Shown: positions 25,595 to 35,355, counted from the first letter of the stretch. The stretch: DNA of 64,000 nucleotides from JAVBKV01 sp031553885 (GCA_031553885.1 JAVBKV010000003.1:1-64000); one strand, 5' to 3'. Program-made: numbers and translations. Notes: generated by a model not told the origin, from the sequence alone.

Positions 25595-26482
25595 TTATTT
25601 TTTCACGATGTCAAGCAATTCGACTTCGAAAATAAGCGTAGAGAACGGTTCGATAGCACCTGGTTTCCCTTGTGGACCGTAAGCTAAGTTAAAAGGAATC
25701 CAGAATTTGTATTTGGAACCTACAGACATCAGTTGCAAACCTTCTGTCCAACCTGCAATTACTTGTCCGACTCCGAATTCAACAGGAGCTCCGCGGCTGA
25801 CCGAACTGTCAAATTCGTTGCCATTGATCAGTGTTCCTACATAATGAACTTTCACTACATCACTAGGAGCCGGTTTAGGACCTGTTCCTTCTGTGATCAC
25901 TTTGTATTGCAGACCGCTGGGTAATGCAACGACACCTTCGTTTTTCTTGTTTTCTTCCATGAACTTCAGTCCGGCTTCTTTTTCAGGGGCATATTTTTTT
26001 TCCAGAGCCTTTTCCTGAATTTTTTCTCCCTGAGTCTGAACAAAAGTTTCAGCTATTTCTTTGGGCATGATCAATTGTTTTTTCGTCGCTGCGTTGATGA
26101 ATCCTGCCAGGAAATTGTTCATATCGAGATTCTGAGTGGAATCACCGGCAAAGAATTGTTGATTGAATTGCGGAAACCATTGGTTGCTGATCATCCGTCC
26201 AACTTCCACCCCTGTAGTGCGGGCAATTGTTTTTTTGTCGTCTTTTTTGATTTTAACACCTTCTTGCAAGCCAGTGATAAAGTCAGCCATAACAGTACTA
26301 TCAACGCCAAATTGCTGCAGATACATATCCAGCCCTTCTGTGCGAGACACTCCGATTGCATAGGAAAGAGAGTCCACGTCTGTTTTCAGACTGGCTTTAG
26401 GCGTTTGTGCCGTACAGGAAGCCATCGTCATGACAGCAAGAATAACCGCGAAAGAAGCGGTAACAGTCAATAACTTTTTCAT
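25595..26482 (-). CDS. FKBP-type peptidyl-prolyl isomerase lipoprotein (FkpA/Mip-like)
   Basis: 295 aa. Signal peptide ending MASC-T (Cys about 23) suggests export and lipidation. An N-terminal dimerisation domain (SYAIGVSRTEGLDMYLQQFG, about 40-160) leads to a catalytic FKBP domain (about 195-290) with VKVHYVGTLINGNEFDSS, VIAGWTEGLQLMSVGSKYKFWIP and LAYGPQG. Probably a periplasmic folding helper. It follows a related FKBP gene by 23 bp, a tandem duplication. Confidence 0.93.
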   Translation of the reverse strand: MKKLLTVTASFAVILAVMTMASCTAQTPKASLKTDVDSLSYAIGVSRTEGLDMYLQQFGVDSTVMADFITGLQEGVKIKKDDKKTIARTTGVEVGRMISNQWFPQFNQQFFAGDSTQNLDMNNFLAGFINAATKKQLIMPKEIAETFVQTQGEKIQEKALEKKYAPEKEAGLKFMEENKKNEGVVALPSGLQYKVITEGTGPKPAPSDVVKVHYVGTLINGNEFDSSVSRGAPVEFGVGQVIAGWTEGLQLMSVGSKYKFWIPFNLAYGPQGKPGAIEPFSTLIFEVELLDIVKK

Positions 26483-26505
26483 TGTTTCTAAACGATTTTA
26501 ATAAT

Positions 26506-27090
26506 TTATACTATTTCTAATAATTCCACATCGAAAATAAGCGTACTGTTCGGCTCGATTAACTCTCCTGCCTGCCTGCTCCCGTAAGCCAGTTCGGAAG
26601 GAAGAAACAACCTCCATTTGGATCCTGTTGCCATTAATTGTAAGGCTTCCGTCCATCCCACAATTACCTGGTTCAATCCGAAAACGGCCGGTTCGCCCCG
26701 TTTGAAGGAACTGTCGAATTCGCGACCATCGATCAATGTGCCCTGGTAATGGCATTTCACTTGGTCCTGAGCTTTCGGTTTCGGACCGTTACCTTCTTTC
26801 AGTACCTGATACTGCAAACCGCTTGCCAATGTTACGACTCCGGCTTTTTCTTTGTTGATACGCAGGAATTCTTCTCCGGCTTTCTTGTTGAGATCTCCTT
26901 TTTCTTCCTGCAGTTCCATGAAATAATCGTTGATGACTTGTTTAGCATCCTCGTAATTCAATTGCAACTGATTTTCTTTTAACACATCTTCAATTCCGGT
27001 TACGAAATCGGTAAGATTGAGGTTTGTGATTCCGGAAGTTTTAAAATTATTTCCGATACTTAACCCCAAGGCGTAGCTGATTTTATCCAT
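26506..27090 (-). CDS. FKBP-type peptidyl-prolyl isomerase, no signal peptide
   Basis: 194 aa from the ATG at 27090 (MDKISYALG). An upstream in-frame ATG at 27165 is rejected because that extension would span the -7 box at 27130-27137. Short FKBP_N helical domain (about 1-85) and FKBP domain (about 95-194) with VKCHYQGTLIDGREFDSS and VIVGWTEALQLMATGSKWRLFLP. Without a signal peptide it is probably cytoplasmic, unlike its paralogue downstream, with which it shares nearly all catalytic-pocket segments. Confidence 0.92.
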   Translation of the reverse strand: MDKISYALGLSIGNNFKTSGITNLNLTDFVTGIEDVLKENQLQLNYEDAKQVINDYFMELQEEKGDLNKKAGEEFLRINKEKAGVVTLASGLQYQVLKEGNGPKPKAQDQVKCHYQGTLIDGREFDSSFKRGEPAVFGLNQVIVGWTEALQLMATGSKWRLFLPSELAYGSRQAGELIEPNSTLIFDVELLEIV

Positions 27091-27129
27091 CTGAATGAAA
27101 TTCTTATATGAAATTCTTGTTAAACGCCG

Positions 27130-27137
27130 CAAAAGTA
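27130..27137 (-). promoter_or_regulatory. -7 box of the FKBP-FKBP-Lrp unit
   Basis: The minus strand reads TACTTTTG, 40 nt before the ATG at 27090. It settles the start choice of the first FKBP gene. Confidence 0.55.
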
Positions 27138-27181
27138 ATTCTTTTACTGACACAAATGAATACAATTCGGGATTTTTTTTG

Positions 27182-27189
27182 TAGTTTTG
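27182..27189 (+). promoter_or_regulatory. -7 box of the nucleoside kinase gene
   Basis: TAGTTTTG, a TAnnTTTG match 40 nt before the ATG at 27229. It is back-to-back with the FKBP promoter, leaving about 45 bp between the two -7 boxes. Confidence 0.55.
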
Positions 27190-27228
27190 TCATTCTAATG
27201 GCTTAATTTAACAAAAAATACAGGTTTT

Positions 27229-28899
27229 ATGATGGAAGATAAGGTTCGAATCTATTGTAAGAACAATAAAAAGTACCAAACCTTTAAAGCAGGAGTTTCT
27301 CTACTGGAAGTTTATGAAGCCATGGAAGTAAATCTTCCGTACCGGTTAACAAGCGTAAAAGTCAATAACAAAACCGAATCGCTTCAGTTCAGGTGTTATA
27401 CTTCCAAAGATGTGGAATTTTTTGATGTGAGGGATCCGTCAGGCTTCCGGACCTATGTGCGTTCTCTGTGTTTCATTTTATCAAAAGCGGTCAATGACCT
27501 GTACCCGGGTTCCAAAATTTACATCGAGCATCCCATAGCGAAAGGTTATTATTGTGATCTGAAAATCGACCGCCACATTACAGAAGAGGATATCTTTGCG
27601 TTGAAAAACCGGATGAACTTTATCATCGAGCAGGATTTCCTTTTTGAAATCCGCTCCGGGCAAACTTCGGAAGTGGCGGAATTGTTCCGGCGTAATAACA
27701 TGGAAGACAAGGCTATCCTGCTGGAGACGGTGGGGAAAGTGTACAGTACTTATAATGTACTGGACGGTCATATTGATTATTATTACGGAGCTTTGCTTCC
27801 CAGTACCCGGTGGGTTTACCTGTTCGGACTGGAGCGGTACAACGGAGGCATATTGCTGCGGACTCCTAACCCGGAAAAACCGGATGAACTGCAACCGTTT
27901 GTCAAACAAGACAAAATGATGGCTGTCTTTCAGGAGCATCTCCGGTTTCAGCGCATTATGGGTATGTCGAATGTCGGTGAGTTGAACAAGGCTCATGAAA
28001 AAGGAATTGTGCCCTCCCTGGTTAAAGTGGCTGAAGCACTTCAGGAAAAAAAGATAGCCAAAATAGCGGAGGAGATCACCGATTTGTATTCTTCGGGAGT
28101 CCGGATTGTGTTGATTTCAGGTCCTTCGTCTTCAGGGAAAACGACTTTCTGCAAACGGCTTCAGGTGCAATTGATGACCAATACTATCCTGCCGATCAGT
28201 ATTTCACTGGATGACTATTATGTCAACCGCATCCATACTCCCCTGGATGAAAACGGAGAATACGATTTTGAATCGTTGTATGCGATCGATCTGGAACTTT
28301 TTAATTCGGATCTGAGAAAAATACTGGCAGGAGAGGAAGTCGCCCTTCCTACCTATGATTTTACCATAGGAGAACGGGTTTACAAAGGAAATACCATCAA
28401 GTTGCAGGAAAATTCGGTTCTGATTATGGAAGGAATCCATGCCCTGAATCCTGAACTTCTTCCGGGAATAGATCCTTCGTCGACCTATAAAATTTATGTT
28501 TCGGCATTGACTACCATTTCGCTGGATGATCACAACTGGATTCCTACTACCGATAACCGGTTGATCCGCCGGATCGTGAGGGACTATCAATTCAGGAAAT
28601 ATTCGGCCAAAGAAACAATCAGGCGCTGGGCCAGTGTGCGCAAAGGAGAGGATAAATGGATATTTCCTTATCAGGAAGAAGCCAATACGATGTTTAATTC
28701 CGCCATGCTGTACGAACTGGCTGCCTTGAGGAGGTATGCAGAGCCTATTCTGTCGGAAGTGTTGCCCCGTGATCCTGAATTTGCGGAAGCCTATCGATTA
28801 CTTAAATTTTTAAAGTATTTTACCAGCATCAACATTGAAGAGTTACCCAATACTTCATTATTAAGGGAATTTTTGGGAGGGAGTAGCTTCACGTATTAA
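27229..28899 (+). CDS. Nucleoside kinase (uridine kinase-like) with ThrRS-like N-terminus
   Basis: 556 aa. The N-terminal 200 residues resemble the TGS and second additional domain of threonyl-tRNA synthetase (KTESLQFRCYTSKDVEFFDV, HPIAKGYYCDL). The C-terminal P-loop kinase domain has GPSSSGKTTF (298-307), a substrate segment ISLDDYYVNR, and ...ALNPELLPGID, as in uridine kinase/phosphoribulokinase enzymes. Expected to phosphorylate uridine or cytidine. The fusion is a fixed architecture in Bacteroidota and some Firmicutes/Thermotogota; the function of the tRNA-synthetase-like part is unclear. Transcribed alone from its own promoter. Confidence 0.88.
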   Translation: MMEDKVRIYCKNNKKYQTFKAGVSLLEVYEAMEVNLPYRLTSVKVNNKTESLQFRCYTSKDVEFFDVRDPSGFRTYVRSLCFILSKAVNDLYPGSKIYIEHPIAKGYYCDLKIDRHITEEDIFALKNRMNFIIEQDFLFEIRSGQTSEVAELFRRNNMEDKAILLETVGKVYSTYNVLDGHIDYYYGALLPSTRWVYLFGLERYNGGILLRTPNPEKPDELQPFVKQDKMMAVFQEHLRFQRIMGMSNVGELNKAHEKGIVPSLVKVAEALQEKKIAKIAEEITDLYSSGVRIVLISGPSSSGKTTFCKRLQVQLMTNTILPISISLDDYYVNRIHTPLDENGEYDFESLYAIDLELFNSDLRKILAGEEVALPTYDFTIGERVYKGNTIKLQENSVLIMEGIHALNPELLPGIDPSSTYKIYVSALTTISLDDHNWIPTTDNRLIRRIVRDYQFRKYSAKETIRRWASVRKGEDKWIFPYQEEANTMFNSAMLYELAALRRYAEPILSEVLPRDPEFAEAYRLLKFLKYFTSINIEELPNTSLLREFLGGSSFTY

Positions 28900-28947
28900 A
28901 AAAAACAAATATTATCGTATCATTTAGTGTGTATTCTTAGTTATTTT

Positions 28948-28955
28948 TATCTTTG
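28948..28955 (+). promoter_or_regulatory. -7 box of the rpoN operon
   Basis: TATCTTTG lies 45 nt before the ATG at 29001. It overlaps an earlier in-frame start at 28953 and therefore rules that start out. Confidence 0.55.
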
Positions 28956-29000
28956 CATCGTTTATCACTGAAATCAAGGGATAAAACAAAAAAAAATAGA

Positions 29001-30482
29001 ATGATTAAGCAACAACTCAGTCAGAAACAACAACAGAAGCTTTCTCCTCTGCAGATTCAGCAAATTAAAATGCTGGAATTGACTTCGTTGGAGTTGGAAA
29101 GCAGGATTGACCAGGAATTGGAAGAAAATCCTGCGTTGGAGAAGACCGATGAATTTCAGGCTGAATCGGAAGACGATACAGGTAAAGATGAATTCAGTAA
29201 TACGGATGATGAGTATGGTTCCGATAAAAATCTGACCAGTGAAGAACTGTCGTTGGGGGATTACCTGACCGAAGACGATATTCCGGATTATAAGTTTCAG
29301 CAGAACAACTATTCTCCGGATAATCAAAAAGAAGAAATTCCTTATTCCGAAGGAGAATCGTTCCACGAATTTCTGTTTAACCAATTGCTCCTTCGGAATC
29401 TTTCGGAAGACGATTTCCGGATCGGAGAGTACCTGGTCGGAAATATTGATGGAGACGGGTACCTGCGTCGTGACCTGGATGCCGTTTCTGATGATCTGGC
29501 TTTTCAGCGTGGCATGGATGTGTCGGTTGACGATATCCGGAAAGTATTGGATATTGTTCAGGAACTGGATCCTCCCGGAGTCGCTGCCGCCAACTTGCAG
29601 GAATGCCTGCTTCTTCAACTGAAAAGGAAGAGCGAAACGGTATATCGTAAATGGGCAATTATTATTTTAAGGGATTATTTTGATGAGTTTTCAAAAAAGC
29701 ATTATGATAAAATCATCAGGGCGCTGAATATTACCGAGGATGACCTGAAAGAAGTTATACGGGAAATTACGCTTTTGAATCCGCGCCCGGGAAATGCATG
29801 GGAAAGTAACATCGAGTCCAAGATGTCACAGGTGATTCCGGACTTTTCAGTGGAAGTTGTCAATGGAGAACTTATATTCAACATGACGCAGCAAAATATT
29901 CCCGAATTGAAAGTCAGTCAGGAATATGTGCATATGTTTGACGATTATGCAAAAAATAAAAAGAATCAATCGCAGGAAAAGAAGGATGCACTTATTTTCG
30001 TCAAGCAAAAACTTGATTCGGCAAAGTGGTTTATCGACGCTGTTAGGCAAAGGCAGAATACATTGAGGGAAACGATGCTGGCTATCATTGATATCCAGCG
30101 TGATTTTTTCTTTTCAGGAGAAGAGGCTGATCTTAAGCCCATGATATTGAAAGATGTAGCCGAATTAAGCGGATACGATATTTCTACCGTTTCCAGGGTA
30201 AGTAACAGTAAATATGTACAAACGAGTTACGGGACTTATCCGTTGAAATTCTTTTTTTCAGAAGCGTTGATCAATGATGAGGGGGAAGAAGTTTCGACCC
30301 GGGAAGTGAAGGCAATCCTTAAAGCCTGTATTGAAAAAGAGAATAAATTGAAGCCATTGACCGACGATGCCCTGGTCCGGGAATTAAAAAACAAAGGGTA
30401 TGAAGTCGCCCGGCGGACGATTGCCAAATACCGGGAACAATTGGGTATTCCTGTTGCACGACTGAGAAAAGAAATTATATAA
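29001..30482 (+). CDS. rpoN: RNA polymerase sigma-54 factor
   Basis: 493 aa from the ATG at 29001. Region I: QQLSQKQQQKLSPLQIQQIKMLELTS..., the Gln/Leu-rich segment contacted by AAA+ activators. An acidic region II follows (about 48-100), then the core-binding domain, and the C-terminal DNA-binding part with ISTVSRVSNSKYVQT (HTH) and RpoN box ARRTIAKYRE (about residues 470-479). Directs transcription from -24/-12 promoters with enhancer-binding activators, none of which is encoded in the window. Followed after 31 bp by gcvH, so the downstream housekeeping genes may be read from the same promoter. Confidence 0.96.
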   Translation: MIKQQLSQKQQQKLSPLQIQQIKMLELTSLELESRIDQELEENPALEKTDEFQAESEDDTGKDEFSNTDDEYGSDKNLTSEELSLGDYLTEDDIPDYKFQQNNYSPDNQKEEIPYSEGESFHEFLFNQLLLRNLSEDDFRIGEYLVGNIDGDGYLRRDLDAVSDDLAFQRGMDVSVDDIRKVLDIVQELDPPGVAAANLQECLLLQLKRKSETVYRKWAIIILRDYFDEFSKKHYDKIIRALNITEDDLKEVIREITLLNPRPGNAWESNIESKMSQVIPDFSVEVVNGELIFNMTQQNIPELKVSQEYVHMFDDYAKNKKNQSQEKKDALIFVKQKLDSAKWFIDAVRQRQNTLRETMLAIIDIQRDFFFSGEEADLKPMILKDVAELSGYDISTVSRVSNSKYVQTSYGTYPLKFFFSEALINDEGEEVSTREVKAILKACIEKENKLKPLTDDALVRELKNKGYEVARRTIAKYREQLGIPVARLRKEII

Positions 30483-30513
30483 ACCATTAATTAACTTAAT
30501 AAATAAAACAATT

Positions 30514-30894
30514 ATGAATTTTCCGGAAAATTTGAAGTACACGAATGATCACGAGTGGGTTCGCACAGAAGGCGATGTGGCATACATAGGAATCAGTGAT
30601 TATGCGCAAAGCGAGTTGGGTGAAATTGTTTACGTAGATGTAAATTGCGTAGGTGAAACCATTGAGCAGGGAGAAGTTTTCGGTTCCATTGAGGCAGTTA
30701 AAACAGTTTCTGATCTCCTGATGCCGGTCGATGGAAAAGTGCTGGAAATCAATGCTGTACTGGAAGATCAACCGGAGCTGGTCAATGAAGATCCGTATGG
30801 AAAAGGCTGGATCCTGAAAGTATCCATGATCGATCCGGGTCAGTTGGATGCTTTATTATCGGCTGCAGATTACAAAGCTTTTATCGGTAAATGA
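30514..30894 (+). CDS. gcvH: Glycine cleavage system H protein
   Basis: 126 aa. Carries the lipoyl-lysine that shuttles the aminomethyl group between the P, T and L proteins: GSIEAVKTVSDLL with K63 as lipoylation site. Full length for the family. The other gcv genes are not in the window. The stop overlaps the purE start (ATGA), suggesting translational coupling. Confidence 0.97.
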   Translation: MNFPENLKYTNDHEWVRTEGDVAYIGISDYAQSELGEIVYVDVNCVGETIEQGEVFGSIEAVKTVSDLLMPVDGKVLEINAVLEDQPELVNEDPYGKGWILKVSMIDPGQLDALLSAADYKAFIGK

Positions 30895-31403
30895 CGATGA
30901 CGCCAGTGGTAAGTATAATAATGGGAAGTACTTCGGATCTTCCCATTATGGAAAAAGCAGCCAAGGTTTTCGATGATTTCGAAATCCCTTTTGAAATGCA
31001 TGCCCTGTCGGCTCACCGTACTCCGGCAGAAGTGGAGGTCTTTGCCAAAACAGCCCGGGAAAGGGGTATCCGGGTCATTATTGCTGCTGCCGGAATGGCA
31101 GCCCACCTGCCAGGAGTTATTGCTTCGATGACTACTGTGCCTGTGATCGGGGTTCCTGTCAATTCTTCCCTGGACGGAATGGATGCCCTGCTTGCCATTG
31201 TTCAGATGCCTCCGGGAATTCCGGTAGCTACGGTAGGAATCAATGGGGCCATGAATGCGGCTATTTTAGCTGTGCAAATTCTATCCGTGGGAGATAAAGA
31301 ACTCCAGGCCCGTCTGGTCAATTTTAAAGAAGAATTGAAAAAGAAAATTGTTCAGGCCAATAACGAGCTGTCTTCGGTCAAATATAAGTTTAAAACGAAT
31401 TGA
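30891..31403 (+). CDS. purE: 5-(carboxyamino)imidazole ribonucleotide mutase
   Basis: 170 aa. Class I PurE of purine synthesis: IIMGSTSDLPIM (nucleotide phosphate loop), ALSAHRTP (catalytic His) and AAAGMAAHLPGVIAS. Converts N5-CAIR to CAIR. Start at the ATG overlapping the gcvH stop; a second ATG two codons later is equally possible. The C-terminal 15 residues are a charged extension. Followed 45 bp later by ispG. Confidence 0.96.
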   Translation: MTMTPVVSIIMGSTSDLPIMEKAAKVFDDFEIPFEMHALSAHRTPAEVEVFAKTARERGIRVIIAAAGMAAHLPGVIASMTTVPVIGVPVNSSLDGMDALLAIVQMPPGIPVATVGINGAMNAAILAVQILSVGDKELQARLVNFKEELKKKIVQANNELSSVKYKFKTN

Positions 31404-31447
31404 CCGGCCTGAAACTAAAAACGAGAAGGAGCGTATAAAATACAACC

Positions 31448-33313
31448 ATGGGCATATTCAATTACAAACGAAGGAAATCATCCGTTGTTTCGATAGGCAG
31501 TACGCCGCTGGGAGGGGATTATCCTGTCCGGATTCAATCGATGACTAATACTTCCACGCTCGATACCGAAGGAAGCGTTCAGCAATGCATCCGTATCATC
31601 GAAGCCGGAGGAGAATATGTCCGCCTGACTGCTCAGGGGGTCCGGGAAGCAGAAAACCTGCAGCATATCGAGGACGGATTGCATGCACTTGGTTATCATA
31701 CGCCGCTGATAGCGGATATTCATTTCAATCCGAGGGCTGCAGAAGCGGCAGCGCGGATTGTGGAGAAAGTCCGGATTAATCCCGGTAATTTCGTAGATCC
31801 GGTCAAAACATTCCGTACATTCGAATATACCCCGGAAGAATACGTCCTGGAAGTGGAAAAAATAAGGGAGCGCTTTGTTCCGTTTTTGAATATATGCAAA
31901 GAACATCGTACGGCCATCCGTATCGGGGTGAATCATGGTTCTTTGTCCGACCGCATCATGAGCCGGTATGGAGATACCCCCCAGGGTATGGTTGAGTCCT
32001 GTATGGAGTTTCTGAGGATCTGTATCGATGAAAATTTCAGGGATGTAGTTATTTCAATCAAGGCATCCAATACGGTCGTAATGGTTTCTACGGTCCGGCT
32101 ACTGGTGCAGACTATGGAAGCCGAAAATATGTATTTCCCTCTGCACCTCGGAGTAACTGAAGCCGGTGACGGCGAAGACGGCCGGATTAAAAGCGCTGTG
32201 GGTATAGGTGCCCTGCTGGCGGATGGTATCGGAGATACGATCCGGGTTTCCCTGAGCGAAGATCCTGAGGCGGAGATACCGGTTGCCCGTAAACTGGTTC
32301 AATACATCCGTAAGCGTGAAGACCATGTACCGATTATTGCCGAGCAATATTCCGGATACAATCCGGTAACTCCTTCCCGCCGTATCACCCGGGCTGTAAC
32401 AGGAATCGGGGGAATGAATGTTCCGGTAGTTGTTTCCGATCGTAGTAACGGGGATTTTGTGCTGGATCCTTCTTTTTTGCCGGATTTTATTTATACCGGA
32501 AGGAAAAATACAGCCGGGTTACCCAAGGACATTCCTCTGATTGTCGACCAGACCTGTTGGAACGACCTTCCCGGGACTTATCCCTGTTTTTTTGCTTTCG
32601 AAACCGAAGATCTCCGGGAGTGTGAGGCTCCGTTGAAATTTGTTCGTCTGACTTATGAAGACCTGACTCCGTTGATGCTGGATATGCTTTCAAAAGACTC
32701 CTCCCTGGTCGTTATCCTGCATGCACATCATTTCAACAGTGTCGGTTCCCACCGTGCTGCTATGCACCGTTTGTTGACGGCCGGTTGCGATGTTCCGGTC
32801 ATTTTATTCCAGGATTATGATGAAAATGAAATCGAATCTCTGCAAATCAAATCTGCGGCTGATTTCGGAACGCTGTTGTTGGATGGATTCGGTGACGGAT
32901 TGATGTTACAGGGAGGAAACGGTAATACGATGATAACCGACAGTTGCATGTTTGGAATTCTTCAGGCTGCGCGTGCCCGTATCAGTAAGACCGAGTATAT
33001 TTCCTGCCCGGGTTGCGGAAGAACCCTTTTCGATCTCCAGACCACAATACGGAAAGTCAAGGCTGCCACTCATCACCTGAAAGGCCTGAAAATCGGCATT
33101 ATGGGTTGTATTGTTAATGGTCCCGGAGAAATGGCCGATGCTGATTATGGGTATGTTGGAGCGGGTTTGGGCAGGGTCAGCCTGTATAAAGGGAAAGAAT
33201 GTATGGAAAAAAACATTCCGGAAGAAAAGGCTGTAGATCAGCTTATTAAATTGATAAAAAGATGTGGTGACTGGAAAGAAGAAAACACTGAAGAACCAAA
33301 AAAAGACCAATAA
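31448..33313 (+). CDS. ispG: 4-hydroxy-3-methylbut-2-en-1-yl diphosphate synthase (long form)
   Basis: 621 aa. Iron-sulfur enzyme of the MEP isoprenoid pathway (MEcPP to HMBPP). N-terminal TIM barrel with VRLTAQGVREAENL and IADIHFNPRAAE. C-terminal 4Fe-4S domain with SCPGCGRTLFDL and IMGCIVNGPGE supplying the three cluster cysteines. Typical bacterial IspG is about 370-400 aa; the extra domain of about 230 residues (about 290-520) is the long form known from Bacteroidota, Chlamydiae and plants. Part of the rpoN-gcvH-purE-ispG run. Confidence 0.96.
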   Translation: MGIFNYKRRKSSVVSIGSTPLGGDYPVRIQSMTNTSTLDTEGSVQQCIRIIEAGGEYVRLTAQGVREAENLQHIEDGLHALGYHTPLIADIHFNPRAAEAAARIVEKVRINPGNFVDPVKTFRTFEYTPEEYVLEVEKIRERFVPFLNICKEHRTAIRIGVNHGSLSDRIMSRYGDTPQGMVESCMEFLRICIDENFRDVVISIKASNTVVMVSTVRLLVQTMEAENMYFPLHLGVTEAGDGEDGRIKSAVGIGALLADGIGDTIRVSLSEDPEAEIPVARKLVQYIRKREDHVPIIAEQYSGYNPVTPSRRITRAVTGIGGMNVPVVVSDRSNGDFVLDPSFLPDFIYTGRKNTAGLPKDIPLIVDQTCWNDLPGTYPCFFAFETEDLRECEAPLKFVRLTYEDLTPLMLDMLSKDSSLVVILHAHHFNSVGSHRAAMHRLLTAGCDVPVILFQDYDENEIESLQIKSAADFGTLLLDGFGDGLMLQGGNGNTMITDSCMFGILQAARARISKTEYISCPGCGRTLFDLQTTIRKVKAATHHLKGLKIGIMGCIVNGPGEMADADYGYVGAGLGRVSLYKGKECMEKNIPEEKAVDQLIKLIKRCGDWKEENTEEPKKDQ

Positions 33314-33338
33314 AAATATATTTTTCCAATTTTTTTAA

Positions 33339-33346
33339 TAGCTTTG
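33339..33346 (+). promoter_or_regulatory. -7 box of the DUF349-pfk unit
   Basis: TAGCTTTG (TAnnTTTG) lies 47 nt before the ATG at 33394 and 26 bp after the ispG stop, separating this unit from the rpoN-ispG run. Confidence 0.5.
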
Positions 33347-33393
33347 TAAGATTAATTACAACCAGATCACGTATCTGACTAAATTGTTGAGCT

Positions 33394-35355
33394 ATGAATA
33401 AACCTCTCGATCCCGAACGAGTTGCGAATGAAAACACGTTTGAAGAAGAAAAGATCCTCGTTTCTCCTGTTGAAAATGTAGAAGAAACTCCTGTTGCTAA
33501 AAATGAAGACGTTCTGCTTCCTGTTGAAAAAGAGGAGGAAGTTCCGGTTCAGAGTGAAAATCCCCTTCAGGAAGAAATTCCGGCCGATGAGCCTAAAGAG
33601 ACAGTTAAGGAGGATGCTGTTTCTTTTGCAACAGAGAAACTGGATAAAAACCAACTTGTCGAACGTTTGGGTGTTGTAATTGAGATGCCAGTGACCGAAG
33701 CTCTTAAAGCAGAAGCAGATGCTTTGAAACAGGCATTCTACAAATTGAAAAGAACAGAAATCGAAGAAGCTAAAAAGACGTTTATAGCAAATGGCGGAGA
33801 TGAAGCCGATTTTGAACCGGAAAAAGATGAAACAGAGGAAAAATTAAAAGAATACCTGACTTCTTTTCGCGAAAAACGGGCTTCTCTGACGGCCGAAACA
33901 GATAAAATCAGAGAAGAAAATCTGGAAGTTAAAAAAGCCATTATTGAAAGGCTCAAAGAGTTGATTGAAAGCCAGGACGATTTTTACAAGGTATATAATG
34001 AATTTCGTAAGCTTCAACAACAGTGGAAAGAAATCAAACTCGTTCCGCAGACCAGTGTGAATGAATTGTGGAAAGCATATCAACACTACAGTGAAAAATT
34101 CTACGACCTGTTGAAAATCAACAATGAAATGCGGGACTATGATTTCAAGAAAAACCTGGAACTGAAACTGGCCCTCTGTGAAACGGTTGAAAAACTGGAT
34201 GAAGAGAAAGACGTTATTTCCGCATTCTATCAACTACAAAAGTTACATCAGGAATGGAGAGAGATAGGTCCGGTAGCCAAAGAACTTCGGGAAGAAGTCT
34301 GGGACCGGTTCAAACAAGCCTCTTCGGTTATCAATAAAAAACATCAGGAGCATTTTGAGGCCCTTCGTTCCCTCGAGCAAAGAAACCTGGAAGAAAAAAC
34401 AGCTATCTGTGAGGAAATCGAAGCCATTGATTATGCAGTTCTGGCTGCATTCAAGGATTGGGACGATAAGAACAAACGGGTACTGGAACTCCAGGAAAAA
34501 TGGAAAACCATCGGATTTGCTCCGAAAAAATACAATGTAAAAATATTCGAGCGCTTCAGGGCCGCCTGCGATATGTTCTTCCAAAAGAAAAGCGAATTCT
34601 ATAAAGGGATCAAAGAAACCATGGATGAGAACCTGGAAAAGAAAAAAGCCCTTTGTGAAAAAGCAGAAGCATTGAAAGACAGCCAGGACTGGAAGGAAAC
34701 GACCGATAAAATGATTGCATTGCAAAAAGAATGGAAAACGGTAGGACCGGTTTCACGCAAACATTCGGATGCTGTTTGGAAACGTTTTATCAGTGCCTGC
34801 GATTATTTCTTCGAGCAAAAAAATATTCATTTCTCTTCTCAAAAAACAGAAGAGGTTGAAAATCTGAAACTGAAGAAAGAGATTATTGAAAAAATCGATG
34901 CCATCGATATCACATTAAGCAGTGCGGAAGCGATTGCCCTTATCCGTGAACTGATGGCGGAATGGAACAATGTCGGTTTTGTACCTTTCCGCGAAAAGGA
35001 CAAAATTTACAAGGAATACCGGGCTGCTGTTGATAAGCATTTCGATCGCCTGAAAGTCGATGAGTCGGAAAGACGCCTGCAATCGTTCAGGTCGAATATG
35101 ACGGAAATAGGAGCAGGTGACAAATCGAAGAATAAACTGCTCTCGGAACGCGAAAAACTGATGCGTACCTACGAGCGCTTGAAGAATGATATCCAGACCT
35201 ACGAAAATAATATCGGTTTCCTTTCGATTTCTTCTAAAGGCGGTGGCGGTTTGGTGAAAGAAATGAACCGGAAGATCGAAAGTCTAAAAGAAGAACTGAG
35301 CCTGATTATCAAAAAGATTGAAGTCATTGATGAAAGTCTGGGCTTTGAGAAATGA
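33394..35355 (+). CDS. DUF349 repeat protein
   Basis: 653 aa, very rich in Lys and Glu. Residues 1-80 are an acidic, low-complexity tail with repeated Pro-Val-Glu units. After a helical segment come at least five tandem DUF349 repeats, each marked by W-K/R-x-I/V-G/K near its start and an aromatic F/Y-R/K pair near its end (for example EWREIGPV, KWKTIGFAP, EWKTVGPV, EWNNVGFVP). No signal peptide or membrane helix. DUF349 proteins are all-helical with unclear cellular role. The stop overlaps the pfk start (ATGA), so the two are translationally coupled. Confidence 0.9.
   Translation: MNKPLDPERVANENTFEEEKILVSPVENVEETPVAKNEDVLLPVEKEEEVPVQSENPLQEEIPADEPKETVKEDAVSFATEKLDKNQLVERLGVVIEMPVTEALKAEADALKQAFYKLKRTEIEEAKKTFIANGGDEADFEPEKDETEEKLKEYLTSFREKRASLTAETDKIREENLEVKKAIIERLKELIESQDDFYKVYNEFRKLQQQWKEIKLVPQTSVNELWKAYQHYSEKFYDLLKINNEMRDYDFKKNLELKLALCETVEKLDEEKDVISAFYQLQKLHQEWREIGPVAKELREEVWDRFKQASSVINKKHQEHFEALRSLEQRNLEEKTAICEEIEAIDYAVLAAFKDWDDKNKRVLELQEKWKTIGFAPKKYNVKIFERFRAACDMFFQKKSEFYKGIKETMDENLEKKKALCEKAEALKDSQDWKETTDKMIALQKEWKTVGPVSRKHSDAVWKRFISACDYFFEQKNIHFSSQKTEEVENLKLKKEIIEKIDAIDITLSSAEAIALIRELMAEWNNVGFVPFREKDKIYKEYRAAVDKHFDRLKVDESERRLQSFRSNMTEIGAGDKSKNKLLSEREKLMRTYERLKNDIQTYENNIGFLSISSKGGGGLVKEMNRKIESLKEELSLIIKKIEVIDESLGFEK

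Noticed and set aside
28974..29618. 214-codon antisense ORF opposite rpoN
   Set aside because: Shadow of the rpoN frame. The plus-strand frame carries clear sigma-54 motifs.
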